Source: Nocardioidaceae bacterium (GTDB taxonomy: Bacteria; Actinomycetota; Actinomycetes; Propionibacteriales; Nocardioidaceae). From it: a stretch of 64,000 bases of DNA. Positions 44,113 to 54,516 of this stretch are shown one piece after another. Each line of letters begins with the position of its first letter. Positions within the stretch are counted from its first letter, which is position 1. The DNA lies in the NCBI GenBank assembly GCA_025980475.1, contig JAICXL010000002.1, forward strand, positions 1-64,000, in the 5' to 3' direction. The notes under the pieces were generated by a model that saw only the letters and a list, made by a program, of their open reading frames with translations, did no database searches and was not told the origin of the DNA. The translations under genes were made by a program, and so were the position numbers.

Positions 44113-45447
44113 TTGCGAATCTTCACCGGGGAGCACGGCGGCCGCATCGCCGTCTGGATCACCGCGGCACTGGCCCTGGTGGCACCCACCGGGGGCGCCG
44201 TGCACCACGTAGCGGCGCCGGCCCAGCCACCCTCGGTGGTGGTCGCGTCGCCGTCGGCACCAGTGCGGCAGACCCAGCCGCCGCGCGCCGACGCCACCCG
44301 TGCGGCCACCGAGTTGGGCGGCAAGCGCAGCGGTGCCCACCAGCCGCGCCCCTCACGGCGCCGCGCTCTGGAGCAGGAACGCGCCAGCCGCTCGGACGCC
44401 CGACAGCCGCACCACCATGCCCGGCACCACCATGCCCGGCACCACCATGCCCGGCACCACCACGGCCGGCACCACCACGGCCGGCACCACCACGCCCGGC
44501 ACCACCACGCCCGGCACGGGCACGCCCGGCACCACCACGCCCGGCACGGGCACCACCGGGCCCGGCACGGGCATGCCCGGCACCACCACGCCCGGCACCA
44601 CCACGCCCGGCGCGGGCACCAACACGCCCGGCACCACCGGTGGGTCGGGCACCGCTCGCAGCTGCCGGACAGCCACACCCGCGCGGTGGCGGCTGCGCGG
44701 CGCGCCCATCGGCTGGCCCGGCCGTGGGTGAGTGCCGGCCGCGACATCAGCTGGCCGCAGTGCCCACCCGACGTCGGCATCCGCAGGGGCAAGGGATTCG
44801 GCGCCCCGATGCCGGGCCCGCACGTGCGCTTCGTCATCATCGGGCTCACCAACGGTCGCGCGTTCACCCGCAACCACTGCCTCGACATGCACCTGCGCTG
44901 GGCGAAGCGGCACCACGCGTGGACCGGCGCCTACGCGATGACCACCTATCCGACCCGCGACCAGATCGCCCGCCAGGGGCGGCGCGGCCCCTACCGGCAC
45001 CGCCACTACCGCGGGCGGCTGGCCAACGCGGCCTTCGCAGCGGCGCAGTTCAACGTCGCCACGATGAGGCGCCACCACTTCTCCCCACCGCACGTGTGGC
45101 TGGACATCGAGCCCTCATCGGTGCGCCCCTGGCACGGGCACCCAGAGAACCGCGTCGTGGTCCGCGCGTGGATCCGGGCCTACCGCCACGCCGGCTTCGG
45201 CGTCGGCGTCTACTCCACGCCGTACCTCTGGCACGGCATCGTGGGACGGATGCGGCCGGGCCTGCCCGAGTGGCGTACGGCGGGGCCGGCGTCGGCGCGG
45301 TCAGCCCTCGGGAAGTGCAGCACCGACCGATTCCAGGGCGGCCGCGCGGTGATCGCGCAGTGGTGGTCGACGAGTCGCGACTTCGACCGGGTCTGCCCCG
45401 GCTTCCAGCGCGGCCGGACGATGAAGAGGTTCTTCCACAAGTACTGA
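44113..45447 (+). CDS. Secreted GH25-like protein with His-rich repeat linker
   Basis: A 444-residue protein starting at TTG 44113, 5 nt after a GGGGGAG ribosome site. Residues 1-30 look like a signal or anchor segment (IAVWITAALALVAP). Residues about 99-176 are tandem HHHAR/HHHGR pentapeptides with some RHGHA, an unusual metal-binding-like, basic linker. From about 210 (DISWPQCPP) to the end is a lysozyme-like GH25/DUF1906 TIM-barrel, with WLDIEPS as the catalytic strand and IAQWWST near the end. It probably acts on the cell wall. The same repeat DNA reads as Thr-Pro-Gly repeats in the +2 frame; flanking domains are in the His frame. Confidence 0.75.
   Translation: MRIFTGEHGGRIAVWITAALALVAPTGGAVHHVAAPAQPPSVVVASPSAPVRQTQPPRADATRAATELGGKRSGAHQPRPSRRRALEQERASRSDARQPHHHARHHHARHHHARHHHGRHHHGRHHHARHHHARHGHARHHHARHGHHRARHGHARHHHARHHHARRGHQHARHHRWVGHRSQLPDSHTRAVAAARRAHRLARPWVSAGRDISWPQCPPDVGIRRGKGFGAPMPGPHVRFVIIGLTNGRAFTRNHCLDMHLRWAKRHHAWTGAYAMTTYPTRDQIARQGRRGPYRHRHYRGRLANAAFAAAQFNVATMRRHHFSPPHVWLDIEPSSVRPWHGHPENRVVVRAWIRAYRHAGFGVGVYSTPYLWHGIVGRMRPGLPEWRTAGPASARSALGKCSTDRFQGGRAVIAQWWSTSRDFDRVCPGFQRGRTMKRFFHKY
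44410..44640 (+). repeat. 15-bp minisatellite inside the GH25-like gene
   Basis: About 15 tandem copies of CACCACCAYGCCCGG, first three identical, later ones with CGG-for-CAT changes and two units of altered length (15n+6). It is coding throughout. Confidence 0.9.
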
Positions 45448-45459
45448 GGGAGGCCGCGC

Positions 45460-46914
45460 TCAGCGCAGCGAGCCCATCCACTCCTCCACGGCATCCGGGT
45501 CGCGCGGGAGCCCGGCGGAGAGGTTGCGGCAGCCGTCGGCAGTGACGACGACGTCGTCCTCGATCCGGATACCGATGCCGCGAAGCTCCTCGGGCACCAA
45601 CAGGTCGTCCTCCTGGAAGTAGAGCCCTGGCTCCACAGTGAGCACCATGCCCACCTCGAGGTCGCCCTCGGGATAGATCTCCGTGGCCGCCGAGGCGCAG
45701 TCGTGCACGTCGAGCCCCAGCATGTGGCTGGTGCCGTGCAGCGTCCACCGCGCATAGACCCGGCTCTCGGGGTCGAGCGCCTCCTCGGCCGGGCAGGGGA
45801 GCAGGCCCATGCCCTCCAGGGCCTGTGCGAGGACGTCCATCGCGGCGTGGTGCGCCGCCCGGAACGGCGCGCCCGGCCGGACCGCGTCGATGCCCGCCTG
45901 TTGCGCCTGCAGAACCACGGAGTAGAGCTCGCGCTGGAGCGGGGTGTAGCGGCCGTCGATGGGCAGCGTGCGGGTGACGTCCGCGGTGTAGAGCGAGGTC
46001 GCCTCGGCGCCCATGTCGAGCAGCACCATCTCGCCCGGTGTGATCGGGCCCGTGTTGTCGATCCAGTGCAGCGTCGTGGCGTGCCGGCCGCCGCCGACGA
46101 TCGAGTCGTAGCCGATGTCATTGCCCATCGCCCGCGCCCGGCGGAAGAACGTGCCCTCGACCCAGCGCTCACCGAACTCCAGCACGCGATCCCACTCGCG
46201 GACGCAGTCCTCGAAGCCGAGCGTGGTGATGTCACAGGCGCGCTGCAGCTCGGACAGCTCCCACTCGTCCTTGACCAGGCGCAGCTCCGAGAGCACCCGG
46301 GCGAGCTCCTTGTCGTGCTGCGCGTCGCCGGCGACCAGGGCGTCCACCCGGGCGTCCACGCCGCGCAGCACGCGCGTCTTCCCCGAGGTGACGAGCCGGT
46401 CGCCCAACTCGTCGAGGTGCCGGGTCTCGATGCCCAACGAGGAGGAGATCTCGCGCAGTGATGGCCGCCGGCCGGCCCAGAGCTCGCCGTACTGCCGGTC
46501 CCGGAAGAACTCGTCGGTATCCCGGGAGCTGCGCGGCCGGGCATACAGGACGGCCTCGCCGGCCTCGACCACCAGGACCGCGTCGCTGGTCTGGTTGCCG
46601 GAGAGATAGGTGTGGGCGGTCTCGGGCCGGAAGCGGTAGTCGGTGTCGTTGGCGCGCACCTTGAAGTTGCCCGCGGGCACGACGAGCCGCTCACCGGGGA
46701 AGATGCCCGCCAGCCGCTCGCGTCGCGCGGCCGCCCAGGAAGTCATCGGGTGCGCCGGCACGTCGAGCTCGCGGTCACCCCACCCCGTCCGCATGAACGC
46801 GGCGTAGGCCTGTGGGACGGCGGGATCGTGGCCCTCGGTGTGCAGCCCGCTCAACTGTTGGGCGCTCTCCGACGCGGTGTCCTCGTCTATCGGTTCGGTG
46901 GTGTCGTCGCTCAC
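45460..46914 (-). CDS. pepP: Xaa-Pro aminopeptidase (aminopeptidase P)
   Basis: Removes N-terminal residues before proline. The 484-residue M24B enzyme has an N-terminal creatinase-like domain (about 55-210) and a pita-bread C-domain with two-metal ligands in VLLDMGAEATSLYTADVTRT (two Asp), GTSHMLGLDVHD (His), LTVEPGLYF (Glu) and GIRIEDDVVV (Glu). GTG 46914; the first 30 residues are acidic and disordered. Divergent from prsW, convergent with the GH25-like gene (12 nt between stops). Confidence 0.93.
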   Translation of the reverse strand: MSDDTTEPIDEDTASESAQQLSGLHTEGHDPAVPQAYAAFMRTGWGDRELDVPAHPMTSWAAARRERLAGIFPGERLVVPAGNFKVRANDTDYRFRPETAHTYLSGNQTSDAVLVVEAGEAVLYARPRSSRDTDEFFRDRQYGELWAGRRPSLREISSSLGIETRHLDELGDRLVTSGKTRVLRGVDARVDALVAGDAQHDKELARVLSELRLVKDEWELSELQRACDITTLGFEDCVREWDRVLEFGERWVEGTFFRRARAMGNDIGYDSIVGGGRHATTLHWIDNTGPITPGEMVLLDMGAEATSLYTADVTRTLPIDGRYTPLQRELYSVVLQAQQAGIDAVRPGAPFRAAHHAAMDVLAQALEGMGLLPCPAEEALDPESRVYARWTLHGTSHMLGLDVHDCASAATEIYPEGDLEVGMVLTVEPGLYFQEDDLLVPEELRGIGIRIEDDVVVTADGCRNLSAGLPRDPDAVEEWMGSLR

Positions 46915-46920
46915 TCCGCC

Positions 46921-46926
46921 ACTGTA
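46921..46926 (-). promoter_or_regulatory. -10 box of pepP
   Basis: TACAGT on the minus strand, 6 nt before the GTG. Confidence 0.5.
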
Positions 46927-46984
46927 CGACCGGCTGGACGTCGCTCGCCGCGTCCACGGCTGCCGCGGCTGCCCGCGCCCTCGT

Positions 46985-46990
46985 TACGCT
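46985..46990 (+). promoter_or_regulatory. -10 box of the prsW operon
   Basis: TACGCT, 6 nt before ATG 46997. Confidence 0.5.
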
Positions 46991-46996
46991 ACGCGC

Positions 46997-48148
46997 ATGC
47001 GAACCCGTCGGGCCGGTGTCCTCTTCACCGCCGTCGTCACCCTGGCGATGCTGGTGGGCGCCGGACTGATCGGCCTCGTCCTGCTGGGCCAGGGCGCTCC
47101 GGGAGCCGTCGTGGTGGGCACCCTGCTCGCTGCGGTGCCCGTCGCCCCGCTGATCGGCTGCTACCTGTGGCTGGACCGCTACGAGCCCGAGCCGCGCACG
47201 CTGCTGGTCCTCGGGCTCGGTTGGGGAGCCTTCGTGGCGACCAGCGCTGCGCTGGTGCTGCAGCTGTTCGACCACTTCGCCCTCGACGCGACCCGGGCCT
47301 TCGAGGGCACGGTCGTCGCCCCGCTGACCGAGGAGGCCGCCAAGGGGCTCTTCGTGCTCCTGCTGCTGATCTTCCGCCGGCGTGAGATCGACGGCGTCCT
47401 GGACGGGATCGTCTACGCCGGCATGGTCGGCATCGGCTTCGCCTTCACCGAGAACATCCTCTACCTGACCTCCGCCTACCTCGGCGCCGAGGGCGGCCAG
47501 GGGGGCCTGGCCGGAGCGGTCCAGCTCTTCGTGCTGCGCTGCATCTTCAGCCCCTTCGCGCACCCCTTCTTCACCGCGTTCACCGGCATCGGGATCGGCC
47601 TCGCGGTGACCGCGCGCAGCCATGCCGTCCGGTTCCTCGCGCCGATCGGCGGGTACGTCGTCGCGGTGTGCCTGCACGGCCTCTGGAACGCCACCCTGAT
47701 GCTCAACGGCGGCCAGGGCGCGGTCGGTGCCTACGTGTTGCTGATGGTGCCCGCGTTCCTGCTCGTCGCGAGCTTCGCGGTCTGGACGCGCCAGCACGAG
47801 AAGCGGGTGCTCACCACCGCGCTGCTCGACTGCGCGCGGCGCGGCTTCCTCGACCCGCGCGAGGTCCCGTGGCTGGTGCGCCTCAGTGCCCGGCGAGCCT
47901 GCCGGGCCAACGCGCGGCGGGTCGGTGGGCCGGCCGCCGAGCGCGCGATGGCCGACTACCAGCACGAGGCCGTCAAGCTGGCCTTCCTGCACCACCGGTT
48001 CCTGCGCGGCACCGCTCCCGACGACTTCGCCGGCCAGGGCCAGGAGTACGTCGACAACCTGCGCGCACTGCGCCCGTCACTGGTGTGGCCGGGGACGGGC
48101 GTGGCAGTCGCTGCCCGTCGTGTGCGTCCGTCGGGGAGCAGCTGGTGA
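46997..48148 (+). CDS. prsW: PrsW-family intramembrane protease
   Basis: A 383-residue membrane protein with about eight or nine helices. PLTEEAAKGLFVLLL has the catalytic Glu pair, FAFTENILYL the second conserved motif and CLHGLWNATL the His of the PrsW/CAAX-protease (ABI) superfamily. In Bacillus PrsW cuts an anti-sigma factor; the target here is unknown. The soluble tail of about 100 residues (from about 285) is larger than in Bacillus. Its stop overlaps the first GTPase by four bases. Confidence 0.85.
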   Translation: MRTRRAGVLFTAVVTLAMLVGAGLIGLVLLGQGAPGAVVVGTLLAAVPVAPLIGCYLWLDRYEPEPRTLLVLGLGWGAFVATSAALVLQLFDHFALDATRAFEGTVVAPLTEEAAKGLFVLLLLIFRRREIDGVLDGIVYAGMVGIGFAFTENILYLTSAYLGAEGGQGGLAGAVQLFVLRCIFSPFAHPFFTAFTGIGIGLAVTARSHAVRFLAPIGGYVVAVCLHGLWNATLMLNGGQGAVGAYVLLMVPAFLLVASFAVWTRQHEKRVLTTALLDCARRGFLDPREVPWLVRLSARRACRANARRVGGPAAERAMADYQHEAVKLAFLHHRFLRGTAPDDFAGQGQEYVDNLRALRPSLVWPGTGVAVAARRVRPSGSSW

Positions 48149-49869
48149 CCGCATCCGACGCCTCGGCGCGCCTGGTCACCGCCCTGGTGCACACCCGCGA
48201 GGCCCTGCAGCAGGCGGCGCTTCCCCTGGAGCTGCCCGGGGTCGAGGGGGCGCGTGCCGCCCGCGCCGAGATGATCGACCAGCTCGAGGACTACGTGCTC
48301 CCGCGCCTGATCCAGATCGACGCCCCGCTGCTGACGGTCGTCGGCGGCTCGACGGGCGCCGGCAAGTCGACCCTGGTCAACAGCCTCGTCGGCGACCGGG
48401 TCAGCGAGCCGGGCGTGCTCCGGCCGACCACCCGGTCGCCGGTGCTGGTGCACAACCCCGCAGACGCCGCCTGGTTCGACGAGGCCCGGATCCTGCCCGA
48501 CCTCGAGCGGACCAGCCGCGTCTCGGCCGATCCCGGGGCGCTGCAGCTGGTGGCCTCCGACCAGGTGCCCCAGGGCCTGGCCATCCTCGACGCGCCGGAC
48601 ATCGACTCGGTCGAGGAGCAGAACCGCACTCTCGCCGCCCAGCTGCTGGCGGCAGCAGACCTGTGGCTGTTCGTCACCTCGGCGGCCCGCTATGCAGACC
48701 AGGTGCCCTGGGACTTCCTCAAGCAGGCCGCGGACCGCAGCGCAGCCGTCGCGATCGTGCTGGACCGGACGCCGCCGGGGGCGGTGGAGGAGGTCGCCGG
48801 TCACCTCGCCCGGATGCTGACCGCCCGGGGCCTGCGCGACTCCCCGCTGTTCACCGTCGCCGAGGGCCACACCGACGACCGCGGCCTCCTGCCGGGGGAC
48901 TCCGTGGTGGAGATCCGCCGCTGGCTGCAGGAGCTCGGTGCCGACGCCGCGGCCAGGTCCGGCGTGGTCCGGCAGACGCTCGACGGTGCGATCCGCTCCA
49001 TCTCCCGGCGCAGCCACACTGTGGCCGACGCCTGCACGGAGCAGCAGCAGATGGTCGCCCGGCTGCGCGACGACCTCGACCGTGCCTACCGTCGGGCCGT
49101 CGACCAGGTCGACGAGGCCTCGGCCGACGGGACCCTGCTGCGCGGCGAGGTGCTGGCCCGGTGGCAGGAGTTCGTCGGCACCGGAGAGCTGCTCAAGACG
49201 ATCGAGTCCAAGGTCAGCTGGCTGCGTGACCGGGTCGCCAACGCACTGCGTGGCAAGCCGCAGCAGGCAGGCCGGGTCACCGTCGCCGTCGAGTCCGGGT
49301 TGCAGACCCTCATCCTCGAGCATGCCGAGGCCGCCGCCGAGCGGGTCGCCCGTTCCTGGGCCTCGGTGGAGGCCGGGCGGCGGCTCCTCCAGGACGGCCC
49401 GGACATCTCCCGCGCCTCCCGGGACTTCAGCGCGCGCACCGAGCGCACGGTGCGTGACTGGCAGGCCGGTGTGCTGGACATGGTGCGCAGCGAGGGCGCC
49501 GGCAAGCGCACCGCCGCCCGCTTCCTGGCCTACGGTTTCAACGGCCTCGCGGTCGCGCTGATGGTCGTGGTCTTCGCCTCGACGGCCGCCATCCCCACCG
49601 GGGCTGAGGTGGGCATCGGGGCCGGGACCGCGATGGTCGGGCAGAAGCTGCTGGAGGCCGTGTTCGGCGACCAGGCCGTGCGCCGGCTGGCTGCCGCCGC
49701 GCGGAAGGACCTGCACGGGCGGGTCGAGGAGCTGATGGCGACCGAGCGGCAGCGGTTCGACGCGCGCCTGGACGTGCTCGGTGTCGACACCGACGCGGCC
49801 GAGCAGCTGCGCCGGGCCGTCCGCAACGTCGATGACCTGCGCTTCGCCCCGCGGGGGGAGCAGGCGTGA
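48145..49869 (+). CDS. Dynamin-like GTPase, first of a pair
   Basis: A 574-residue GTPase: P-loop GGSTGAGKST (67-76), switch Thr region RPTTRSPV, G3 in ILDAPDIDS, then a helical region with coiled-coil character (about 290-480) and a hydrophobic hairpin near 465-500 (GFNGLAVALMVVVFAST and VGIGAGTAMVG). This layout fits bacterial dynamin-like proteins that remodel or brace membranes. Starts GTG in the prsW stop (GTGA) and overlaps the second GTPase in the same way. Paired actinobacterial proteins DynA/DynB stabilise division rings in Streptomyces; equivalence is possible but not shown. Confidence 0.85.
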   Translation: MTASDASARLVTALVHTREALQQAALPLELPGVEGARAARAEMIDQLEDYVLPRLIQIDAPLLTVVGGSTGAGKSTLVNSLVGDRVSEPGVLRPTTRSPVLVHNPADAAWFDEARILPDLERTSRVSADPGALQLVASDQVPQGLAILDAPDIDSVEEQNRTLAAQLLAAADLWLFVTSAARYADQVPWDFLKQAADRSAAVAIVLDRTPPGAVEEVAGHLARMLTARGLRDSPLFTVAEGHTDDRGLLPGDSVVEIRRWLQELGADAAARSGVVRQTLDGAIRSISRRSHTVADACTEQQQMVARLRDDLDRAYRRAVDQVDEASADGTLLRGEVLARWQEFVGTGELLKTIESKVSWLRDRVANALRGKPQQAGRVTVAVESGLQTLILEHAEAAAERVARSWASVEAGRRLLQDGPDISRASRDFSARTERTVRDWQAGVLDMVRSEGAGKRTAARFLAYGFNGLAVALMVVVFASTAAIPTGAEVGIGAGTAMVGQKLLEAVFGDQAVRRLAAAARKDLHGRVEELMATERQRFDARLDVLGVDTDAAEQLRRAVRNVDDLRFAPRGEQA

Positions 49870-51518
49870 GCAGCCTGCTCGAAGGGGCCCGACGGCTGGC
49901 GGGACGCCGGACAGACCTGGACGCCCGGCTCGCGGGGCTGGCAGACGCCGTGGAGGCGACCCGCGGCCGGCTCGACGACGGCTTGGTCGACGAGGCTGCC
50001 CGCGTCGTCGACCGCGTGTCGTCCCGGCTGCGGCTGTCTGCCGAGCACACGGTCGTAGCGCTGGCCGGTGCGACCGGCTCGGGCAAGTCCTCGACCTTCA
50101 ACCGGCTCACCGGCCTGGACCTGGCGGCCGTGGGCGTGCGCCGGCCGACCACGTCGTGGGCGACGGCGTGCGTCTGGGGCTCCTCCGGAGCCCAGGACCT
50201 GATCGAGTGGCTCGGGGTGCCCCCACGACACCAGGTCTCCCGTGACTCGATGCTCGACACGGGCAGCAGCGACGAGCTCAGTGGACTGGTGCTGCTGGAT
50301 CTGCCCGACCACGACTCCACGGAGGTCAGCCACCACCTGGAGGTCGAGCGCCTGGTCCGGCTCGCCGACCTCCTCGTGTGGGTGCTGGACCCGCAGAAGT
50401 ACGCCGATGCCGCGATCCACGACCGCTTCCTCAAGCCGCTGGCGACCCACCGCGACGTGATGCTGGTCGCGCTCAACCACATCGACGAGGTGCCCGAGGA
50501 CCGGCGGCCGGCAATGCTGGCCGACCTCCGCAGGCTGCTAGCCGGCGACGGCCTCGAGGGCGTCCCGGTGGTGGCCACCTCGGCCCAGACCGGCGAGGGC
50601 ATCCCCGAGCTGCGGCAGGCGATCGCGCGACAGGTCACGGCCAAGGCAGCGAGCCGGGCCCGCTCCGGGCACGACGTGGCGAAGGCGGCCGCCGACCTCG
50701 CGGCCGCGAACGGCACCACCAGGCCACCGAGGGTCGACGATCACAACAGCGAGGAGCTCGTCGACGCCGTCGCCGACGCCGCCGGTGTACCGGTGGTCGT
50801 CGAGGCCGTCGAACGGGCCAGCGCCGCGCGCGCGCGCCGGGCGACCGGCTGGCCGGTCACCGCGTGGCTGGGCCGGTTGCGCCCGGACCCGCTCAGAAGG
50901 CTGCACCTGGACCTCGGCAGCCGCAGCCGGGACCTGGTGGCCAACGCCCGTTCCTCCCTGCCGCCGGCGAACCAGGTTCAGCGGGCCCGCGTCGGGTCAG
51001 CGATCCGTGGGCTCGCCGACCAGGTGTCGGCCGGGCTGACGCCGGCCTGGGTGGACGCCGTACGCCGCGCCTCGACGTCGCGCTCCGCCGACCTCGAGGA
51101 CCGGCTCGACCACGTCGTCGGGTCGACCCAGCTGGGGGTGGGCGAAGTGCCGTGGTGGTGCCGGGCCGTCCGGTTCCTGCAATGGCTGCTGCTGCTGGCC
51201 GCGGTGGCCGGCGGGATCTGGCTCGCGGTGCTTGCCGTGCTCGGCTACCTCCAGGTGCCGGCCCCGTCGACACCCCGCTATGGCGGCTTCCCCCTGCCGA
51301 CCCTGATGCTGGTCGGCGGGGTGGTCCTGGGCATCCTGCTGGCACTGGTGTGCCGGGTGCTGGTCGGCATCGGGGCCCGTGCCCGCGCGCGCCGCGCGAG
51401 GCGGCGGTTGCGGGCCGCGATGGCACAGCTCACCGACGAGCTCGTCGTCGGGCCGGTGCGTGCCGAGCTCGCTGCCTACGCGCGCGCCCTCGCCGCGCTC
51501 GACCGCGCCCGCGGCTGA
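49866..51518 (+). CDS. Dynamin-like GTPase with C-terminal membrane helices (YfjP-like), second of the pair
   Basis: A 550-residue GTPase: P-loop GATGSGKSS (68-76), RRPTTSW as G2, LLDLPDHDS as G3, LNHID as G4 and VATSAQTG as G5, so all five G motifs are readable. Two membrane helices lie at about 437-460 and 475-500 (FLQWLLLLAAVAGGIWLAV, LMLVGGVVLGILLALV), followed by a basic stretch. GTG 49866 lies in the stop of the first GTPase. The strict pairing implies a heteromeric machine at the membrane. Confidence 0.86.
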   Translation: MSSLLEGARRLAGRRTDLDARLAGLADAVEATRGRLDDGLVDEAARVVDRVSSRLRLSAEHTVVALAGATGSGKSSTFNRLTGLDLAAVGVRRPTTSWATACVWGSSGAQDLIEWLGVPPRHQVSRDSMLDTGSSDELSGLVLLDLPDHDSTEVSHHLEVERLVRLADLLVWVLDPQKYADAAIHDRFLKPLATHRDVMLVALNHIDEVPEDRRPAMLADLRRLLAGDGLEGVPVVATSAQTGEGIPELRQAIARQVTAKAASRARSGHDVAKAAADLAAANGTTRPPRVDDHNSEELVDAVADAAGVPVVVEAVERASAARARRATGWPVTAWLGRLRPDPLRRLHLDLGSRSRDLVANARSSLPPANQVQRARVGSAIRGLADQVSAGLTPAWVDAVRRASTSRSADLEDRLDHVVGSTQLGVGEVPWWCRAVRFLQWLLLLAAVAGGIWLAVLAVLGYLQVPAPSTPRYGGFPLPTLMLVGGVVLGILLALVCRVLVGIGARARARRARRRLRAAMAQLTDELVVGPVRAELAAYARALAALDRARG

Positions 51519-51662
51519 CCGGTCCACGTCCACAGGCCGCCGGGCCAAGGCGCTCGTCCACAGGTCCCAGCCGACGCGTGCTGCCCGTGCTTCTCGCGGG
51601 CAATGCTCCTCCCACGAGCCCCACAGGAGGGCCGACACGGAGACCGGACGAGAGGACGGGGA

Positions 51663-52133
51663 ATGAACGACAGCTACGTGACCCTGCAGGGCTGGGTCGG
51701 CAACGAGGTGGAGACGCGCGACGTCGGCGGCACGCAGTGCGTGTCGTTCCGGGTCGGGTGCACCCCGCGCTACTACCGGAAGGACGACGGCTGGAAGGAC
51801 GGCGAGACGTCCTGGTACACCGTCAACTGCTGGCGGGCGCTGGGCCGCAACGTCGCCACGTCGATCCACAAGGGCGATGCCGTGGTGGTGCACGGCCGGG
51901 TCCGGGTCGACGTCTGGGAGCGCGAAGGGCAGGGCAAGTCGGTGACCTGGGTCGTGGACGCCCAGCAGGTGGGCCACGACCTCAGCAAGGGCACCAGCTC
52001 CTTCCTGAAGTCGGTGGCCGCGACCCCGGCCGACCCGACGCAGGACGACGGCGTCCGGGAGATGCTGCACTCCTACGACGTCGACGGCCCGCAGCTGGAC
52101 AGCGCGGGGGAGCGCGTGGAGCCCGCTGCTTGA
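51663..52133 (+). CDS. ssb: Single-stranded DNA-binding protein paralog
   Basis: A 156-residue SSB with one OB fold: VTLQGWVGNEVETRD, TSWYTVNCWRALGRNVATSI and VVVHGRVRVDVWE. Unlike the housekeeping SSB it lacks a Gly-rich linker and the acidic D-D-x-P-F tip that binds partner proteins; the tail is short and ends ERVEPAA. This fits an accessory SsbB-type protein. ATG 51663 has an AGGACGGGG site. The 144-nt gap before it after the GTPases contains no clear ORF. Confidence 0.85.
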   Translation: MNDSYVTLQGWVGNEVETRDVGGTQCVSFRVGCTPRYYRKDDGWKDGETSWYTVNCWRALGRNVATSIHKGDAVVVHGRVRVDVWEREGQGKSVTWVVDAQQVGHDLSKGTSSFLKSVAATPADPTQDDGVREMLHSYDVDGPQLDSAGERVEPAA

Positions 52134-52140
52134 GCTGGTC

Positions 52141-52162
52141 TCGAGAGCCCGTAGGCTCTCGA
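52141..52162. promoter_or_regulatory. Inverted repeat enclosing the ettA promoter box
   Basis: TCGAGAGCC-cgta-GGCTCTCGA, a perfect 9-bp inverted repeat 8 nt after the ssb stop and 3 nt before the ettA ATG. It may terminate ssb as a hairpin or bind a protein over the -10 box that it contains. Confidence 0.5.
52152..52157 (+). promoter_or_regulatory. -10 box of ettA
   Basis: TAGGCT, 8 nt before ATG 52166, inside the right side of the inverted repeat. Confidence 0.45.
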
Positions 52163-52165
52163 ACC

Positions 52166-53848
<1,683 letters not shown>

Positions 53849-53895
53849 CGCGCGGCCGGTCCGTGACCGGACGCCGGAGCGCCGGCCGGCCACCC

Positions 53896-54387
53896 TCAGC
53901 GGATGTCGGTGGCGTCGTCGTGGCCCTGCATCAGCTGGTCGCAGACCTTGTCGAAGACCCGCCCGACCACCAGGAAGTCCGCCTTGGTCGCAAGCCCGAC
54001 CAGGTGCTCGCGCACGCCCGCGACGTGGGTCGGCGCCGCGTTGACCAGGAGCTCCCGGCCCCGCTCGGTCATCACCGCCATCACGCCGCGGCGGTCCCCC
54101 TCCGCCGCGGTCCGCTCCACGAGCCCGGTCGACTCCATCCGCGCGATGGTGTGGGTGATGCGGCTGCGAGAGTGGCACAGGGCGTCGGCGAGGAGCGCCA
54201 TCCGCAGGCTGCCGTCCGGCTGCTCGGAGAGCCGGACCAGGATCTCGTACTCGATCAGTGAGATGTCCCACGCCTGACGCAGCTCGCGGTCCAGTCGGTC
54301 GAGCAGCAGCGTCGTGCCCATGATGTAGGCGCGCCACGCCTGTTGCTGTCGGGCGTCGAGCCAGATGTCGTCCTTCCTCGCGCTCAT
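53896..54387 (-). CDS. MarR-family regulator
   Basis: A 163-residue winged-helix regulator: ISLIEYEILVRLSEQPDGSL, then the recognition helices MALLADALCHSRSRITHTIAR and the wing GLVERTAAEGDRRGVMAVMT with the conserved D-R-R. Divergent from yceI, with two candidate operators between them. The same motif before pirin and the MFS exporters suggests that it controls these too. No Cys in a sensing position is evident, so a small ligand is more likely than redox control. Confidence 0.9.
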   Translation of the reverse strand: MSARKDDIWLDARQQQAWRAYIMGTTLLLDRLDRELRQAWDISLIEYEILVRLSEQPDGSLRMALLADALCHSRSRITHTIARMESTGLVERTAAEGDRRGVMAVMTERGRELLVNAAPTHVAGVREHLVGLATKADFLVVGRVFDKVCDQLMQGHDDATDIR

Positions 54388-54393
54388 GCGGGG

Positions 54394-54399
54394 AGTCTA
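54394..54399 (-). promoter_or_regulatory. -10 box of marR
   Basis: TAGACT on the minus strand, 6 nt before the ATG. Confidence 0.5.
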
Positions 54400-54440
54400 G
54401 GGGCCATTGTGGGTGACACCGGGGAATAGTCCTGCCGGGT

Positions 54441-54499
54441 CGATAGTTGAAGGTTGTATTACCAATGAGGTAGTCTGACCTAGAAGTTGAAGTTTCAAC
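54441..54499. promoter_or_regulatory. Promoter and two putative MarR operators before yceI
   Basis: CGATAGTTGAAG (54441-54452) is the reverse complement of the pirin-site motif. GTTGAA-GT-TTCAAC (54486-54499) is a perfect inverted repeat of the same half-site. TTGAAG (54447-54452) and TAGTCT (54471-54476), 18 nt apart, could be the yceI -35 and -10, so the two operators bracket the promoter. Confidence 0.6.
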
Positions 54500-54516
54500 G
54501 AGAGAGAGCGATCAAC

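Noticed and set aside
44410..44640. CRISPR array
   Set aside because: Units are 15 bp with no spacers and lie inside a gene; no cas genes are present.
44300..44731. Separate gene with Thr-Thr-Pro-Gly repeats in the +2 frame of the minisatellite
   Set aside because: No similarity outside the repeat, no start with ribosome site, and the flanking signal and GH25-like parts are in the other frame.
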